The position numbers were made by a program, and so were the translations under genes. Below the pieces are notes generated by a model. That model was not told where the DNA came from. It saw only the letters and a program-made list of their open reading frames with translations, and made no database searches. Positions 19,432-29,890 of a stretch of 64,000 bases of DNA are shown here, piece after piece; positions within the stretch are counted from its first letter, which is position 1, and the number at the start of each line of letters is the position of its first letter. The DNA comes from an uncultured Aquimarina sp. (GTDB lineage Bacteria > Bacteroidota > Bacteroidia > Flavobacteriales > Flavobacteriaceae). The stretch is from positions 930,001-994,000 of the forward strand of contig CANLEM010000002.1 of assembly GCA_947489685.1 (NCBI GenBank), written 5' to 3'.

Positions 19432-22400
19432 ATGAACAAAAAACTACCATTTAAATTTTGGATACTTGCGACTCTACTTGTTTTAAACGTAGCTCAAAAT
19501 TTTGCGCAAGAAATTGTACCGTTGTCAGAAAGAGTAAGTATGAATAATGTTCATGGTGATCTTACAATGATAGGAAATTCTGTTGTTGGTTTAGTAGATA
19601 GCAATGAAGATGATGTTATTTATGATCCCAATGCCGCGTATAATGGCAATTTAAATAATGGAGCTAGTATATCTGATTATATCGATATTGATGGAGATGA
19701 CTTAACATATAGTTCTAGTAGTGCTGATTTGGTAACTCCAAATCCCAATTGTACGAACATAGCATATGCCGGATTATATTGGGCGGCAACCTACTATATC
19801 GAGAGAGAAGAGATAACTGCAAATGTTTTTACCATAAACACTCCGGCTATTATTGCAGGAAACTATAACTTCAATGATAATACATTTGATCCGGGGCATG
19901 TTGATATTCCTATGGACCCAGGAATTACTGCTAATTTGGTAGTAGTAGATGATAACATTGACACTTTTGAAGATGGATGTACTGCATTAGTCAATGCGGC
20001 CGAATTGAATGGTAATATAGCGATACTACGAAGAGGGAGCTGTTCTTTTACTCAAAAAATACTTAATGCACAAAATGCAGGAGCAATAGCAGTGATTGTT
20101 GTGAATAATCAGAACGGCAACTTTACACTTGCAGGAGGAGATGCGGCTATTACAATACCTGCTATTTCTATGAATAAAATTGATGGAGATGCAATTATTG
20201 CAGAACTAAGTAATGGCCCAGTCAATGCGACCTTAAAATCCGAAATTCAAGAAGGAGATGAACAACTTACAGATCTTCCATTAATCGATGCTAGAAAAGT
20301 TGGCGATGCAGATTTTAGAAAATTGAAACTTAAAGTACCGGGTGGCTCATATCAAGATGTTACTGCAGAAAATATCATTTATGATGGATATAGAAATACT
20401 CCAACAAATGTTTCGGATGTGGCTGCAGATGATGTGCCGTATGTGTGTTATGCAGATGTAACCAGTTTGATTGATCAAAATAATACTAATGGCACCTACA
20501 CAGTTGCCAACATGAATGCAACCATAGGAAGAACATCTGGAGTTTCTGGCCCGGTAGCAGGGTGGACTTTGGTCATTGTTTATGAAGATTCGCAATTACC
20601 ACAAAAGTTTATTAGTACCAATGATGGATTTGTACAGATTAGAAATAGTGATCCGCCAGTTGATTTTACGCATACTGGTTTTACAACTCAACCACCACCA
20701 GTTCCTGTACAAGCAAAATTTGGAATTTCTTCTTTAGAAGGAGATAAAAGTCTTCTGCAAGACAAATTGCAAATCAGAAATACTCTAGGCACATATATTG
20801 ATTTGGGAGATGGGATTAATAATCCAACTTCTAATTTCTTTAATAGCTCAATAACCAATAATGGTGCTTTTACTACAAATAGAAACCCAAATTCTCAAAA
20901 TACGCTAGGATTTGATATTGATATTTTTGATCTCCCAAATTCAGGAAATTCACTAATAGGAAACGATCAAAATTCTGCAAACTTTAGACTTCAAACTTCT
21001 CAAGACACATTTAGAGTTTTTCTAACTGCATTTGCAACCGATATTATAGAGCCAGAACTTACCGTTGTCAAAAGAGTTTATGGTGTTGATGGTATTACTG
21101 AAATTACAAACAGTACTTTAGAACTTGGAGATGAACTATTTTACGACTTAGAGATTGAAAATACAGGTAATGAAAATCTAATAGATGGCAGTGTTGAGGT
21201 TTCTGATAATATTCCGGCAAATGTTGATTTAGTAGGAGTTGTTGATGCTACACTACCAAGTGGAGTAACATATGATATAACTACGCCGGGAAAAATTATT
21301 TTTTCTATTCCCGCTGCTTTAGTAGAATCACAAGACAGTCCAATTTTTCTGCGTTATCAAGCAGCTTTGGTAAATAGTTGTGAGGAACTTAGAGATAGTT
21401 GTTCTGATAGAGTAGAGAGTGCTGCAACAGGTTCTTATACGGGCGAATTTTCAGGCATTGCGATTACTGGGCGCGCTAGTAGTAGTGCAACTGATAGTTG
21501 TGGTGAAGGAAATGGAGAAACTACAGGATTTTCAATTAATGTTCCGGCATGTACCTCAGATGTGAGTTTATGTGGAGGTGATCTTGTACTAACCGCAGGA
21601 AGTGGTTATAATCAATATGTGTGGTCCGGACCAAATAGCTTTTCTACTACGACTAGCGTAAACTTTGTTGAAATACCTAATGCCGTTTCAGGAACATATA
21701 CAGTTGTAAAAAATGATACCAACCCTGGAGATGGAACTTGTGCATCGCTTACCGAAGAGTTTGTAGTGACCAATATAGGTGATGTTACCAATCCAATTTT
21801 AAATTATGTAGATGGAGCATCAGTGATTACTGAAAATTGTAGCGGCCTTGATATACCGCAAATTTTACTTTGTGGAGATCAAACAGTATTACTTGAAACA
21901 AATTTTGATCCGGCAAACCTTATCAGTATTTCATGGCAAAGATTAACACCAAGCGGTGCTTGTGTGGTCGATGCAAATGATCCATGTTCTTTATTATCTG
22001 GTAATTGCACCGCTGTTAATTGGGTTGAAGAAACAGGAGGAAATACCCAAAGTTTTACAGCAAGCACAGCTGGAGATTATAGAATTTTAGCAGAGTTTGA
22101 TGGTTCTTGTGTTGTGCCGTTTTATTTCTCTGTATTTAAAAACGATTATCAACCTCAACTTTCTATGCAACCTATAGAGTGTGGAAATAACGGTAACGTT
22201 TCTGTAACCAATGTGCCTAATGATTTTGCATTCAGTTTAACTCAAGGAGGACCGTATACTAATAACACTGGGGTTTTTACCATAGCGCCAGGATCGGGAG
22301 GTGATATAACAGTATATGCTATCGACACTACTTTACCAAATTGTGAATATACAGCTACGATTAACGTACCCGAGATCAATCCTGTTTTTAATGTTACAGT

Positions 22401-25400
22401 TACGAGTCCAACGTGTATTAATGATAATAATGGTGATGGTTTTGGTAGGATAACAATAACGGTTACGGATGGAATACCAGAATATCAATATACCATTTCG
22501 GGAGGTGCTTTAGCATCACCTATTGTAGTTCCTAATAATGCTGCTAATGACGGAAATTATACTCAAGAAGGACTTGCGCCGGGAACCTATGATGTAGAGA
22601 TCGTCTCGAATGGACCTGACCCTAGTTGTACATATAGTGAAACAGTTACTATTGATCCCGCAGCAAATTTTACGGCAGAGGTAGTATTAATTTCTCCAGA
22701 GACTTGTGATATGGGAGCAATGGTTCAGGTAAATGTAACATCTGGAGCTGGAGATTATTTGTATGATAATGGTTCAGGAACTTTTCAAGCTAATAATATA
22801 TTTGAAATCCCAAGCCCCGCAGATCCTAATACAACATATACATTTTTTGTTAATGATAATAATATTCCTGTTGGAGTTCCTGCTTGTATAGTCGAGGCAA
22901 ATATTACAGGAATTACAGCATACCAAGCAACGGTTATTGATAATATCACCGCAACCAATCCTGCTTGCGCAGCTGATGGAGGAGAAATAAGAGTTCAGGT
23001 TTCGCCTGCTGTAGCAGGAAGAACATATACGTATCGTTTGGTAGATGCTAATAGTAATAATCCTGTAGATGAAATTAATAGTACCGTAAGAGATATTACC
23101 TTCACAAATATTGGTGATGGATCATATGACATAGAGGTATTACATAACAATACAACAAACCCATCTGGAGATCCAATATGCAATGTTTCTTCAGCAGAAT
23201 CATATACAATAACTGCCCCTTCACCAATTAGTTTTACTGCTAGTGTATCTAGAGAATTGAGCTGTATAACAGGAAATGAAGATGCAATTATTACTATTGA
23301 TAATATTACAGGAGGATCGGGTAGCTATGCTTGGAGTTTTAATCCTTCGGCTGGCTATACAGCCGTTACGACTCAACCATATGACATTTCTGTAAGTACA
23401 GCAGGTAATTACACCTTGTTTATGCGTAATCAAAATACCGGAGATTGCACAGTTGAAATTCCTATAACGATAAACCCTTTAGAGGATATTGATACTATTC
23501 AATTTGTTAATGGGGCTATAGATTGTGAAAACGCAACTGTTGGAGTAAACATTGATGCTATACCTGCCGTATTAGGTGGGGTGTTTTATGAATATAGTGT
23601 TTCTCCAGACCCTGCATCAAATACTGGAGTTACACCATTTAGTACTACAAATACATATGCATTCACTTCAGGAATAACATATACGGTAACTGCCAGAAGA
23701 AGTGATAATGGCTGTACATTTGAAAACACCTATATTACGAACCCGATCAACCCAATTGACATAACGGGTATTTCTATTCAAGATGCGACATGTAATGGAA
23801 ATAATGATGGTGCAGTTCAGTTTACCACTAACTCAACAAATTTCAAATATGAGATTACAGATGCTACAGGTGCTTTCGTAACCGATGGTACGTCTACGAC
23901 AAACCCAGTTAGCCTTAGTGGTTTAGAAGTAACAACTTACAACTTAACGGTAATAGATTTAGATACACTCTGTACAAGTAGTGATGTATTTATAATTGGA
24001 TCTTCTGCAACACTGGACACACTGGTAGTAAGAGATACAAGTGCTGTTAATGGCGGAGAAATCTCATGTAACAACCCAGAAACAGTACTGGTGTCAATCA
24101 ATGCAGGTGTTGGACCATTTAATTTTGAAGAGATTACAGGAGCAGTAACTGGGCAATTTGGTATTGCGGTAGGAGCAGCTAGCTTTACTTTATCTAGTGT
24201 TGGAACCTATACTTTTAGAATAACCGATACAGCCACGGGATGTGCAGTGGATACGCAATCCTACACAATTGATCCATTTGATACTATTGACATTCAAACC
24301 ACGGTTTTTGCAGATGTATCATGCGCAGGAGACAGTGATGGATCGATTACTGTAGAGGTTTCTGGGTATACAGGAGGATATGATTATACGGTGCTTAATG
24401 GGGGAGTAGGAACTACGATTACAAATGGGACTGGAAATGGTTCTTCGGGACCAATCGTAGTCACTGGATTAGCAAGCGGAACTTATGTTGTTTCTGTTAT
24501 TGGAACTGAAGCGCCGTTTTGTGAAGCAAGCTTAAGTATTACTGTTTCAGAACCATCACCGATTACAGCTAATATAACAGTCATCGATCCTACTGTTCAA
24601 CCAGATGGAGAGATCGAAATACAAGCCAATGGCGGAACACCCCCGTATACTTATGGATTAGATGGTGGTGCCCTTACCACATCAAATGTTTTTGTTGGTT
24701 TAGCTCCTGCAACGTATGCGGTATTAGTTTTAGACAGTAATGGTTGTCAAGAAACTTTTAATGCTACACTTTCCCCGCCTGTATTAGATGATCTAGATAT
24801 TACTTTAGATCTTCGATTTGCACAAGCAAATTGTTACGGCAATGAAAATGCAATTGTAAATGCTAATGTGACGGGCGGAGTTGGTACTTATTCATATACC
24901 CTAACAGGTACAGACTTCTTAGGAAGTACAGTTAATTTAGGGCCGCAATCTAATAGTGATTTTAGAGGTTTAAGAGCAGGAGATTACAACTATACAGTTA
25001 CTAGTACAGGAGTAAATCCTTTATCGGTTCCTTTCGTAATTAGTCAGCCTCAAGAGTTTTCGATTGTTACCGAAGTAACTTCAATAACGTGCGGCGGCTC
25101 TAATAATGGAATGGTCAGAGTTGAAGTAAACGGAGGTACGCCACCATATGCATATGCTATTAGTTCTAATTTTGGATTATTTTTTAGTGATACTTCGGAT
25201 GGGATTTTAAATGAACATACTTTTGAAGGACTATCTGCTGGTACTTATGAAGTGTTGGCACAAGATGCTAATGGCTGCAGCCAGACACTAACTGTAGTTA
25301 TTGATGAACCAGCACCAATTCAAGTTAATGTACTTGATGTAGTTTCTGAAACTTGTTCTGGAAATAATGATGGAATGTTCGCTGTCGATATCTCTGGCGG

Positions 25401-26643
25401 TACACCACCGTATGCAACGAACATAACCAATAACGATGCTGATTTTGTTATAAACAAATCGAATTATACCGATCTGCCTGCCGGTATAACTACTTTATAT
25501 ATTGTCGATAATAATGGTTGTAGAACAAGTCTTCCGATCGAAATCCAAGAGGGAGTTCGTCTTGGAGCAACTTTAACAGCTGCTTCAGAATGTGCTGTGA
25601 GCACCGGATCACCAGTACCCGTTTATGAGGTAAATATAGTATTAGATAATGATTCACCAACAACAGATGTTATCTATTCGCTTATTGGGATCAATGGCAC
25701 TCCAGACCCTACAGAAGGAAGTAATACCTCTGGTGTATTCGCAGTAGCACCAGGAGAGTATGAAGGTGTGTTGTTGCATGCTTCTGGTTGTGAAGTGTCT
25801 GTAGGAACTATTGCAGTTGAAGAATACGAAGAAATAAATAGTATTGTAGAAGGCACCAATCCAACCAACCCTGGAGAAAATGGAGAAATTATCGTTACTA
25901 TTTTACAAGGAAATGGACCATTTACTATTACTTTGGATAATGAGGCTCCTATAGTTGTTAATAATGACAACTATGTCTTTACAGAGGTAGCAGCAGGAGA
26001 TCATCAGGTAACCGTTTCTGATAATGGAGGATGTAGCGTTCAAACATCATCAATTACTATTGTCGAGGAAGATAAAAACCCAATCGTTAATTACGCTCAA
26101 GAGATTCTTGTGTGTGCTATAACAGGTCAAAGTTATCCAATTGTTACTATACAAGATCAAGAGGGCGAAACAGTAGATCTTCCGTTACTAAATGTGTTGT
26201 CTATAGTATGGCAAAAGCTGGATGAAGTTACTTGCGACATAGAGTTAGAGGATAATTGTCCAACTTCGGATTCTGTTTGTACTTCAGATTGGTTTGATAT
26301 TGGTTTAGGAAACTCTAATACCTTTACAGAACCAGGAGAGTATCGAGTTGTAGTTAACTTTAGCACTCGTTCTGGGAATAATGAAAAAGTATACTATTTC
26401 AGAGTAGAGAGTAATGTTGTAAACCCAGACAAAGAGATTGTAGCATTTCCGAATCCCGCAAAAGATAGAGTGCGATTAAATACCGAAGTAGAACAGGTAA
26501 TGATCTATGATATTATGGGTAAATTGGTCATGAAAACAGATCAAAATTCTTATAGTATAGTAGGACTACGTAATGGAATCTATTTTGTAAAAATCCGAAC
26601 ACAGGATAATAGAGAAGTAATTGTGAAACTGATAAAAGAATAA
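19432..26643 (+). CDS. Large T9SS surface repeat protein, paralogue of the giant adhesin, type-A sorting domain (2403 aa)
   Basis: This secreted surface protein is collinear with the 5032-residue adhesin over about its first 1490 residues. It has a signal peptide (ends near NFAQEI), the AGLYWAATYYIE head with an inserted PA-like domain (NGNIAILRRGSCSFTQKI), a DUF11-like domain (ELGDELFYDLEIENTGNEN) and the first Ig-like units. It then has far fewer repeats, and its last ones (GGTPPYAYAIS; TNITNNDADFVI) again match the long protein. The end differs: an extra WQKL/D.C/W domain (about nt 26085-26420) and then a type-A T9SS tail (VAFPNPAKDRV...YDIMGKLV...GIYFVKI...VKLIKE). Type-A tails normally lead to cleavage and A-LPS attachment. 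It has no PorP/SprF gene directly downstream and sits between two terminators as a single-gene unit. Function beyond surface display is unknown. Confidence 0.9.
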   Translation: MNKKLPFKFWILATLLVLNVAQNFAQEIVPLSERVSMNNVHGDLTMIGNSVVGLVDSNEDDVIYDPNAAYNGNLNNGASISDYIDIDGDDLTYSSSSADLVTPNPNCTNIAYAGLYWAATYYIEREEITANVFTINTPAIIAGNYNFNDNTFDPGHVDIPMDPGITANLVVVDDNIDTFEDGCTALVNAAELNGNIAILRRGSCSFTQKILNAQNAGAIAVIVVNNQNGNFTLAGGDAAITIPAISMNKIDGDAIIAELSNGPVNATLKSEIQEGDEQLTDLPLIDARKVGDADFRKLKLKVPGGSYQDVTAENIIYDGYRNTPTNVSDVAADDVPYVCYADVTSLIDQNNTNGTYTVANMNATIGRTSGVSGPVAGWTLVIVYEDSQLPQKFISTNDGFVQIRNSDPPVDFTHTGFTTQPPPVPVQAKFGISSLEGDKSLLQDKLQIRNTLGTYIDLGDGINNPTSNFFNSSITNNGAFTTNRNPNSQNTLGFDIDIFDLPNSGNSLIGNDQNSANFRLQTSQDTFRVFLTAFATDIIEPELTVVKRVYGVDGITEITNSTLELGDELFYDLEIENTGNENLIDGSVEVSDNIPANVDLVGVVDATLPSGVTYDITTPGKIIFSIPAALVESQDSPIFLRYQAALVNSCEELRDSCSDRVESAATGSYTGEFSGIAITGRASSSATDSCGEGNGETTGFSINVPACTSDVSLCGGDLVLTAGSGYNQYVWSGPNSFSTTTSVNFVEIPNAVSGTYTVVKNDTNPGDGTCASLTEEFVVTNIGDVTNPILNYVDGASVITENCSGLDIPQILLCGDQTVLLETNFDPANLISISWQRLTPSGACVVDANDPCSLLSGNCTAVNWVEETGGNTQSFTASTAGDYRILAEFDGSCVVPFYFSVFKNDYQPQLSMQPIECGNNGNVSVTNVPNDFAFSLTQGGPYTNNTGVFTIAPGSGGDITVYAIDTTLPNCEYTATINVPEINPVFNVTVTSPTCINDNNGDGFGRITITVTDGIPEYQYTISGGALASPIVVPNNAANDGNYTQEGLAPGTYDVEIVSNGPDPSCTYSETVTIDPAANFTAEVVLISPETCDMGAMVQVNVTSGAGDYLYDNGSGTFQANNIFEIPSPADPNTTYTFFVNDNNIPVGVPACIVEANITGITAYQATVIDNITATNPACAADGGEIRVQVSPAVAGRTYTYRLVDANSNNPVDEINSTVRDITFTNIGDGSYDIEVLHNNTTNPSGDPICNVSSAESYTITAPSPISFTASVSRELSCITGNEDAIITIDNITGGSGSYAWSFNPSAGYTAVTTQPYDISVSTAGNYTLFMRNQNTGDCTVEIPITINPLEDIDTIQFVNGAIDCENATVGVNIDAIPAVLGGVFYEYSVSPDPASNTGVTPFSTTNTYAFTSGITYTVTARRSDNGCTFENTYITNPINPIDITGISIQDATCNGNNDGAVQFTTNSTNFKYEITDATGAFVTDGTSTTNPVSLSGLEVTTYNLTVIDLDTLCTSSDVFIIGSSATLDTLVVRDTSAVNGGEISCNNPETVLVSINAGVGPFNFEEITGAVTGQFGIAVGAASFTLSSVGTYTFRITDTATGCAVDTQSYTIDPFDTIDIQTTVFADVSCAGDSDGSITVEVSGYTGGYDYTVLNGGVGTTITNGTGNGSSGPIVVTGLASGTYVVSVIGTEAPFCEASLSITVSEPSPITANITVIDPTVQPDGEIEIQANGGTPPYTYGLDGGALTTSNVFVGLAPATYAVLVLDSNGCQETFNATLSPPVLDDLDITLDLRFAQANCYGNENAIVNANVTGGVGTYSYTLTGTDFLGSTVNLGPQSNSDFRGLRAGDYNYTVTSTGVNPLSVPFVISQPQEFSIVTEVTSITCGGSNNGMVRVEVNGGTPPYAYAISSNFGLFFSDTSDGILNEHTFEGLSAGTYEVLAQDANGCSQTLTVVIDEPAPIQVNVLDVVSETCSGNNDGMFAVDISGGTPPYATNITNNDADFVINKSNYTDLPAGITTLYIVDNNGCRTSLPIEIQEGVRLGATLTAASECAVSTGSPVPVYEVNIVLDNDSPTTDVIYSLIGINGTPDPTEGSNTSGVFAVAPGEYEGVLLHASGCEVSVGTIAVEEYEEINSIVEGTNPTNPGENGEIIVTILQGNGPFTITLDNEAPIVVNNDNYVFTEVAAGDHQVTVSDNGGCSVQTSSITIVEEDKNPIVNYAQEILVCAITGQSYPIVTIQDQEGETVDLPLLNVLSIVWQKLDEVTCDIELEDNCPTSDSVCTSDWFDIGLGNSNTFTEPGEYRVVVNFSTRSGNNEKVYYFRVESNVVNPDKEIVAFPNPAKDRVRLNTEVEQVMIYDIMGKLVMKTDQNSYSIVGLRNGIYFVKIRTQDNREVIVKLIKE

Positions 26644-26664
26644 TTGGATCACATCTTAAATAAT

Positions 26665-26696
26665 AAAAAGAGCATCTTTTTGGATGCTCTTTTTTA
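26665..26696. terminator. Bidirectional terminator between convergent genes
   Basis: A 12-bp stem (AAAAAGAGCATC with its complement) has a 6-base TTTTTG loop and T or A runs on both flanks. It lies between the plus-strand adhesin paralogue and the minus-strand DoxX-like gene and overlaps the latter's stop codon, so it can serve both. Confidence 0.85.
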
Positions 26697-27092
26697 TGTT
26701 GTAATAACATATAAACCAAAGATGGCTACAATGAAGTAACAGGTGATGGTTAATGCACCTTGATAATCTTTTGCTATTCGTTGTCCAAAAAGTAACATTA
26801 AGAGTGTTACACATGCCAAAAACACGGCAATAATGGCATAGTAATCATTATTGCTAGCTATAAGGTTGTAAATACCAATTACACAACATACAGCGGTTAC
26901 TACTTCTATAATCAAAATAACAGATAGTAATAGAGGAACCATCTTACCCATAAAAGTAGCTGAAAAATGCTCTTTTAACCAACCAAGATTCCCTTTCCAA
27001 TCGATCATTTTATCGATTCCCGATTGCAAAAAAGTAATTAAAAGAAACAATAAAATTGTTATAGAGACAATATGAGTTATAAAATTATCCAT
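26694..27092 (-). CDS. DoxX-like small membrane protein (132 aa)
   Basis: A short integral membrane protein with four predicted transmembrane helices: near residues 7-25, about 50-75, about 82-103 and 113-130. The pattern ITFLQSGIDKMIDWKGN at the end of the first helix, with a conserved-looking SG.DK motif, and the four-helix layout fit the DoxX/DoxX-like superfamily. It follows the delta' gene by 29 bases on the same strand, so the two probably form an operon. No substrate or reaction can be assigned; many DoxX-like proteins are uncharacterised. Confidence 0.65.
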   Translation of the reverse strand: MDNFITHIVSITILLFLLITFLQSGIDKMIDWKGNLGWLKEHFSATFMGKMVPLLLSVILIIEVVTAVCCVIGIYNLIASNNDYYAIIAVFLACVTLLMLLFGQRIAKDYQGALTITCYFIVAIFGLYVITT

Positions 27093-27121
27093 TAGTAATA
27101 AATTTAGTTTATAATATGTAT

Positions 27122-28276
27122 TTAACTGGCTTTTTTATGTAGCAACCTAGTAAGTTTTATAGAAAGGTCGGTAAGTATAATTTTGGCATTACCATTTCGT
27201 TCGATATGATATGCCGCGTCTTGTAATTCGTTACAGATATCTATGATATTTGCTCCATGAATAAAAGGCGCAAATTTTTCTAATTTGAACCCACTATTGC
27301 TAGGTTCTAAAAAAACAAGATCATCGGCTCCATAATTAAGTAACATAGCTTGTCTAAAGAAATCTAAGCAATATTTAAGGAACTTTTTTTGAGTTTCTCT
27401 TCCGGTTCCGGCAATAGATTCGCTCCAGGTGATTAAATCATTTACGGCAGATTTATTTCCTTTAGCTCTAAATGCGGTACGTACCCATTGTATAAACCAG
27501 TCTTCAAACTGATCATCACCACCATCGTGATGCAATAAATGCAATGCTTTACTATAGTCCCCATTTGCTTGATGAGCAACTTTTAGAGCTTGGCTATCAG
27601 ATAAATTTTCATTTTTTTGAAGCGCTTCTTTAATCACTTGCTCACCTAAAGGCGGGAAGTGTAATACTTGGCATCTTGATCTAATCGTTTGTATGAGTTG
27701 TTCTTCGTCTTCGGTGATTAAAATGAATATGGTTTTCTCAGGGGGTTCTTCAATAAGTTTTAAAAGCTTATTGGATGCAGCTATATTCATCTTATCTGCC
27801 ATCCAGATAAGCATGATTTTATAACCACCTTCATAACTTTTGAGCGATAACTTTTTTACAATCTCCAGAGCTTCATCAACACCTATTTGACCTTGTTTCT
27901 TTTCAACACCCAAAGAAAGATACCAATCAAAGATACTTCCGTAAGGGTTCTCTTTTACAAAGGTTCGCCACTCCTCGGCAAATTGATCCGAAGTAGGATG
28001 CTTTTTTACTTTATCATTTACTGCCACCGGATATACAAAATGAAGATCTGGGTGTGCCAAATGATCAAATTTTATATTACAAGCCTGATTACCACCTGTA
28101 TTTTCTGCATTTTCATTTTGGCACAATATATATTGAGCATAGGCAATAGCCATGGGTAATGTTCCGCTTCCATTTGGGCCAACAAAAAGTTGTGCATGAG
28201 GTATCCTTTTACGATCCGCACTTGTGGTTAAATAACTTTTGATATGTTGTAATCCTAAAATTTCCGAGAAAAGCAT
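27122..28276 (-). CDS. holB: DNA polymerase III subunit delta' (clamp loader)
   Basis: Part of the clamp loader that places the sliding clamp on DNA. The AAA+ core begins ILGLQHIKSYL...RIPHAQLFVGPNGSG. The P-loop reads GPNGSGT, lacking the Lys needed for ATP binding, as is usual for delta' subunits. Other marks are the sensor-1 region (KLLKLIEEPPEKTIFILIT) and the SRC motif (TIRSRCQVLHFPP), which acts as the arginine finger in clamp loaders. The Cys-type zinc cluster common in bacterial homologues is not evident, as in many Bacteroidota proteins. I chose Met at 28276 because the protein family starts at MLFSEILG; an upstream in-frame ATG at 28303 adds nine unlikely residues and would overlap the promoter element. 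Product 384 aa. Confidence 0.88.
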   Translation of the reverse strand: MLFSEILGLQHIKSYLTTSADRKRIPHAQLFVGPNGSGTLPMAIAYAQYILCQNENAENTGGNQACNIKFDHLAHPDLHFVYPVAVNDKVKKHPTSDQFAEEWRTFVKENPYGSIFDWYLSLGVEKKQGQIGVDEALEIVKKLSLKSYEGGYKIMLIWMADKMNIAASNKLLKLIEEPPEKTIFILITEDEEQLIQTIRSRCQVLHFPPLGEQVIKEALQKNENLSDSQALKVAHQANGDYSKALHLLHHDGGDDQFEDWFIQWVRTAFRAKGNKSAVNDLITWSESIAGTGRETQKKFLKYCLDFFRQAMLLNYGADDLVFLEPSNSGFKLEKFAPFIHGANIIDICNELQDAAYHIERNGNAKIILTDLSIKLTRLLHKKAS

Positions 28277-28279
28277 AGG

Positions 28280-28287
28280 CAAATATA
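28280..28287 (-). promoter_or_regulatory. Bacteroidota -7 promoter element before holB
   Basis: On the minus strand the sequence reads TATATTTG, a perfect match to the Bacteroidota TAnnTTTG element, ending three bases before the chosen start codon. No good -33 TTG was found at the usual distance. If used, transcription would begin at or next to the ATG. Confidence 0.45.
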
Positions 28288-28480
28288 ATCGAATAATAGA
28301 CAATATCTAGAGGTCTTGTTTAAGATAAATCGAATGTCATTTTTTTAGCAAAAAAGCGGATTTTCTATAAAATTAATAAAAGTGAAAATTTACTATCGTT
28401 TTCGTAGATTTTTTCTGTTCATTTTCAATGTTTTTAATGAAATAGATTTATTTTCGTTTGCTCAATACAATTTGGATAGC

Positions 28481-29668
28481 ATGAAAACAATCAATGATTT
28501 TAATTTTGAAAACAAAAAGGCATTAATTCGAGTAGATTTCAATGTTCCTTTAAACGAAAATTTTGAAGTAACGGATGATACAAGAATTCAGGCGGCAAAA
28601 TCTACAATTATTAAAGTGCTGGAAGATGGTGGAAGCGCTGTGTTGATGTCGCACCTAGGAAGACCAAAAGGAGTGCAAGATGAGTTTTCTCTACGTCATA
28701 TTGTAGAAAAGGTATCCGAGGTTCTTGGGGTTCAGGTTAAGTTTGTATACAATTGTGTTGGCCAAGAGGCCGAAGATGCTGTTGCAGCATTAAGTCCAGG
28801 AGAGGTGTTACTGTTAGAAAATCTAAGATTTCACCCCAATGAAACTGCTGGAGACAAAAGTTTTGCAGAGCAATTATCCAAATTAGGAGATATTTATATA
28901 AATGATGCTTTTGGTACAGCACACAGGGCACATGCTTCTACTACGATTGTAGCCCAATTTTTTCCAGAACAGAAATGTTTCGGAAGTTTATTGGCCAAAG
29001 AAATCGAAAGTATTGATAAGGTATTACGAAGTGGAGAAAAACCAATTACTGCAGTTTTAGGAGGATCCAAAGTATCTTCAAAAATTACGATTATAGAAAA
29101 CATATTGGATAAAGTAGATCATTTGATTGTAGGTGGCGGGATGACCTATACGTTTATAAAAGCGCAAGGAGGAAAAATAGGAAGTTCTATCTGCGAAGAT
29201 GATAAACAAGAATTGGCATTAGAGATTATGAAGAAAGCGGCAGAAAAAGGTGTAGAAATTCATTTACCTGTTGATGTGCTGGGAGCAGATGCTTTTGATA
29301 ATAATGCAAACACAAAAGTGGTTCCTGTAGATGCTATACCAGATGGTTGGCAAGGTCTGGATGCAGGACCAGAATCGTTAAAAAACTTTCATGAAGTGAT
29401 CCTTAAATCAAAAACGATTTTATGGAATGGACCATTGGGTGTTTTTGAGATGGAGAATTTTGCAAATGGAACAATTGCCTTGGGGCATTCTATTGCCGAA
29501 GCAACAGAAAGTGGAGCTTTCTCACTTGTAGGCGGAGGTGATTCTGTAGCAGCCGTAAAACAATTTGGCTTTGGAGATAAAGTAAGTTACGTCTCTACAG
29601 GAGGAGGTGCTATGCTAGAAAGTCTTGAAGGTAAAACATTGCCGGGAATTGCAGCAATAGAAAGTTAA
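28481..29668 (+). CDS. pgk: Phosphoglycerate kinase
   Basis: Cytoplasmic glycolytic enzyme transferring phosphate between 1,3-bisphosphoglycerate and ADP. The start at 28481 (MKTINDFNF) gives 395 residues, the usual family length; an upstream ATG at 28382 would add 33 hydrophobic residues with no family match. Seen motifs are RVDFNVPLN (substrate binding), [19 protein letters not shown], the hinge and nucleotide regions [10 protein letters not shown] and WNGPLGVFE, and GGGDSVAAV near the C-terminus. The gene diverges from holB, with about 200 bases of AT-rich DNA between the two starts, and is followed by a terminator, so it is monocistronic. Confidence 0.97.
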   Translation: MKTINDFNFENKKALIRVDFNVPLNENFEVTDDTRIQAAKSTIIKVLEDGGSAVLMSHLGRPKGVQDEFSLRHIVEKVSEVLGVQVKFVYNCVGQEAEDAVAALSPGEVLLLENLRFHPNETAGDKSFAEQLSKLGDIYINDAFGTAHRAHASTTIVAQFFPEQKCFGSLLAKEIESIDKVLRSGEKPITAVLGGSKVSSKITIIENILDKVDHLIVGGGMTYTFIKAQGGKIGSSICEDDKQELALEIMKKAAEKGVEIHLPVDVLGADAFDNNANTKVVPVDAIPDGWQGLDAGPESLKNFHEVILKSKTILWNGPLGVFEMENFANGTIALGHSIAEATESGAFSLVGGGDSVAAVKQFGFGDKVSYVSTGGGAMLESLEGKTLPGIAAIES

Positions 29669-29714
29669 TAGTTAATATTTTTTCGTAAGAAATAAACATT
29701 ATTTGTAAGAATTA

Positions 29715-29747
29715 CATAAAAATCGGTCTTTTTAACCGATTTTTATG
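29715..29747 (+). terminator. Rho-independent terminator after pgk
   Basis: A 13-bp stem (CATAAAAATCGGT with its complement) closes a 7-base loop; the 3' arm contains a T run. It lies 46 bases after the pgk stop codon. Confidence 0.75.
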
Positions 29748-29890
29748 CGTTTTTAACGTGCTGATCTTTTGCGTTTTAGAAAAAAAATGCGATTTTCGCT
29801 GAGGTGTTGTTGATAACATGTTAAAAACAGTGTTTTTTACCCCGATAATTCCTAAATCAATTATAAACTAAAAAGTAAATCATTCAAGAG

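Noticed and set aside
28382..28480. Extended N-terminus for phosphoglycerate kinase
   Set aside because: The 33 extra residues are hydrophobic and aromatic and are absent from the family; the ATG at 28481 gives the normal protein.
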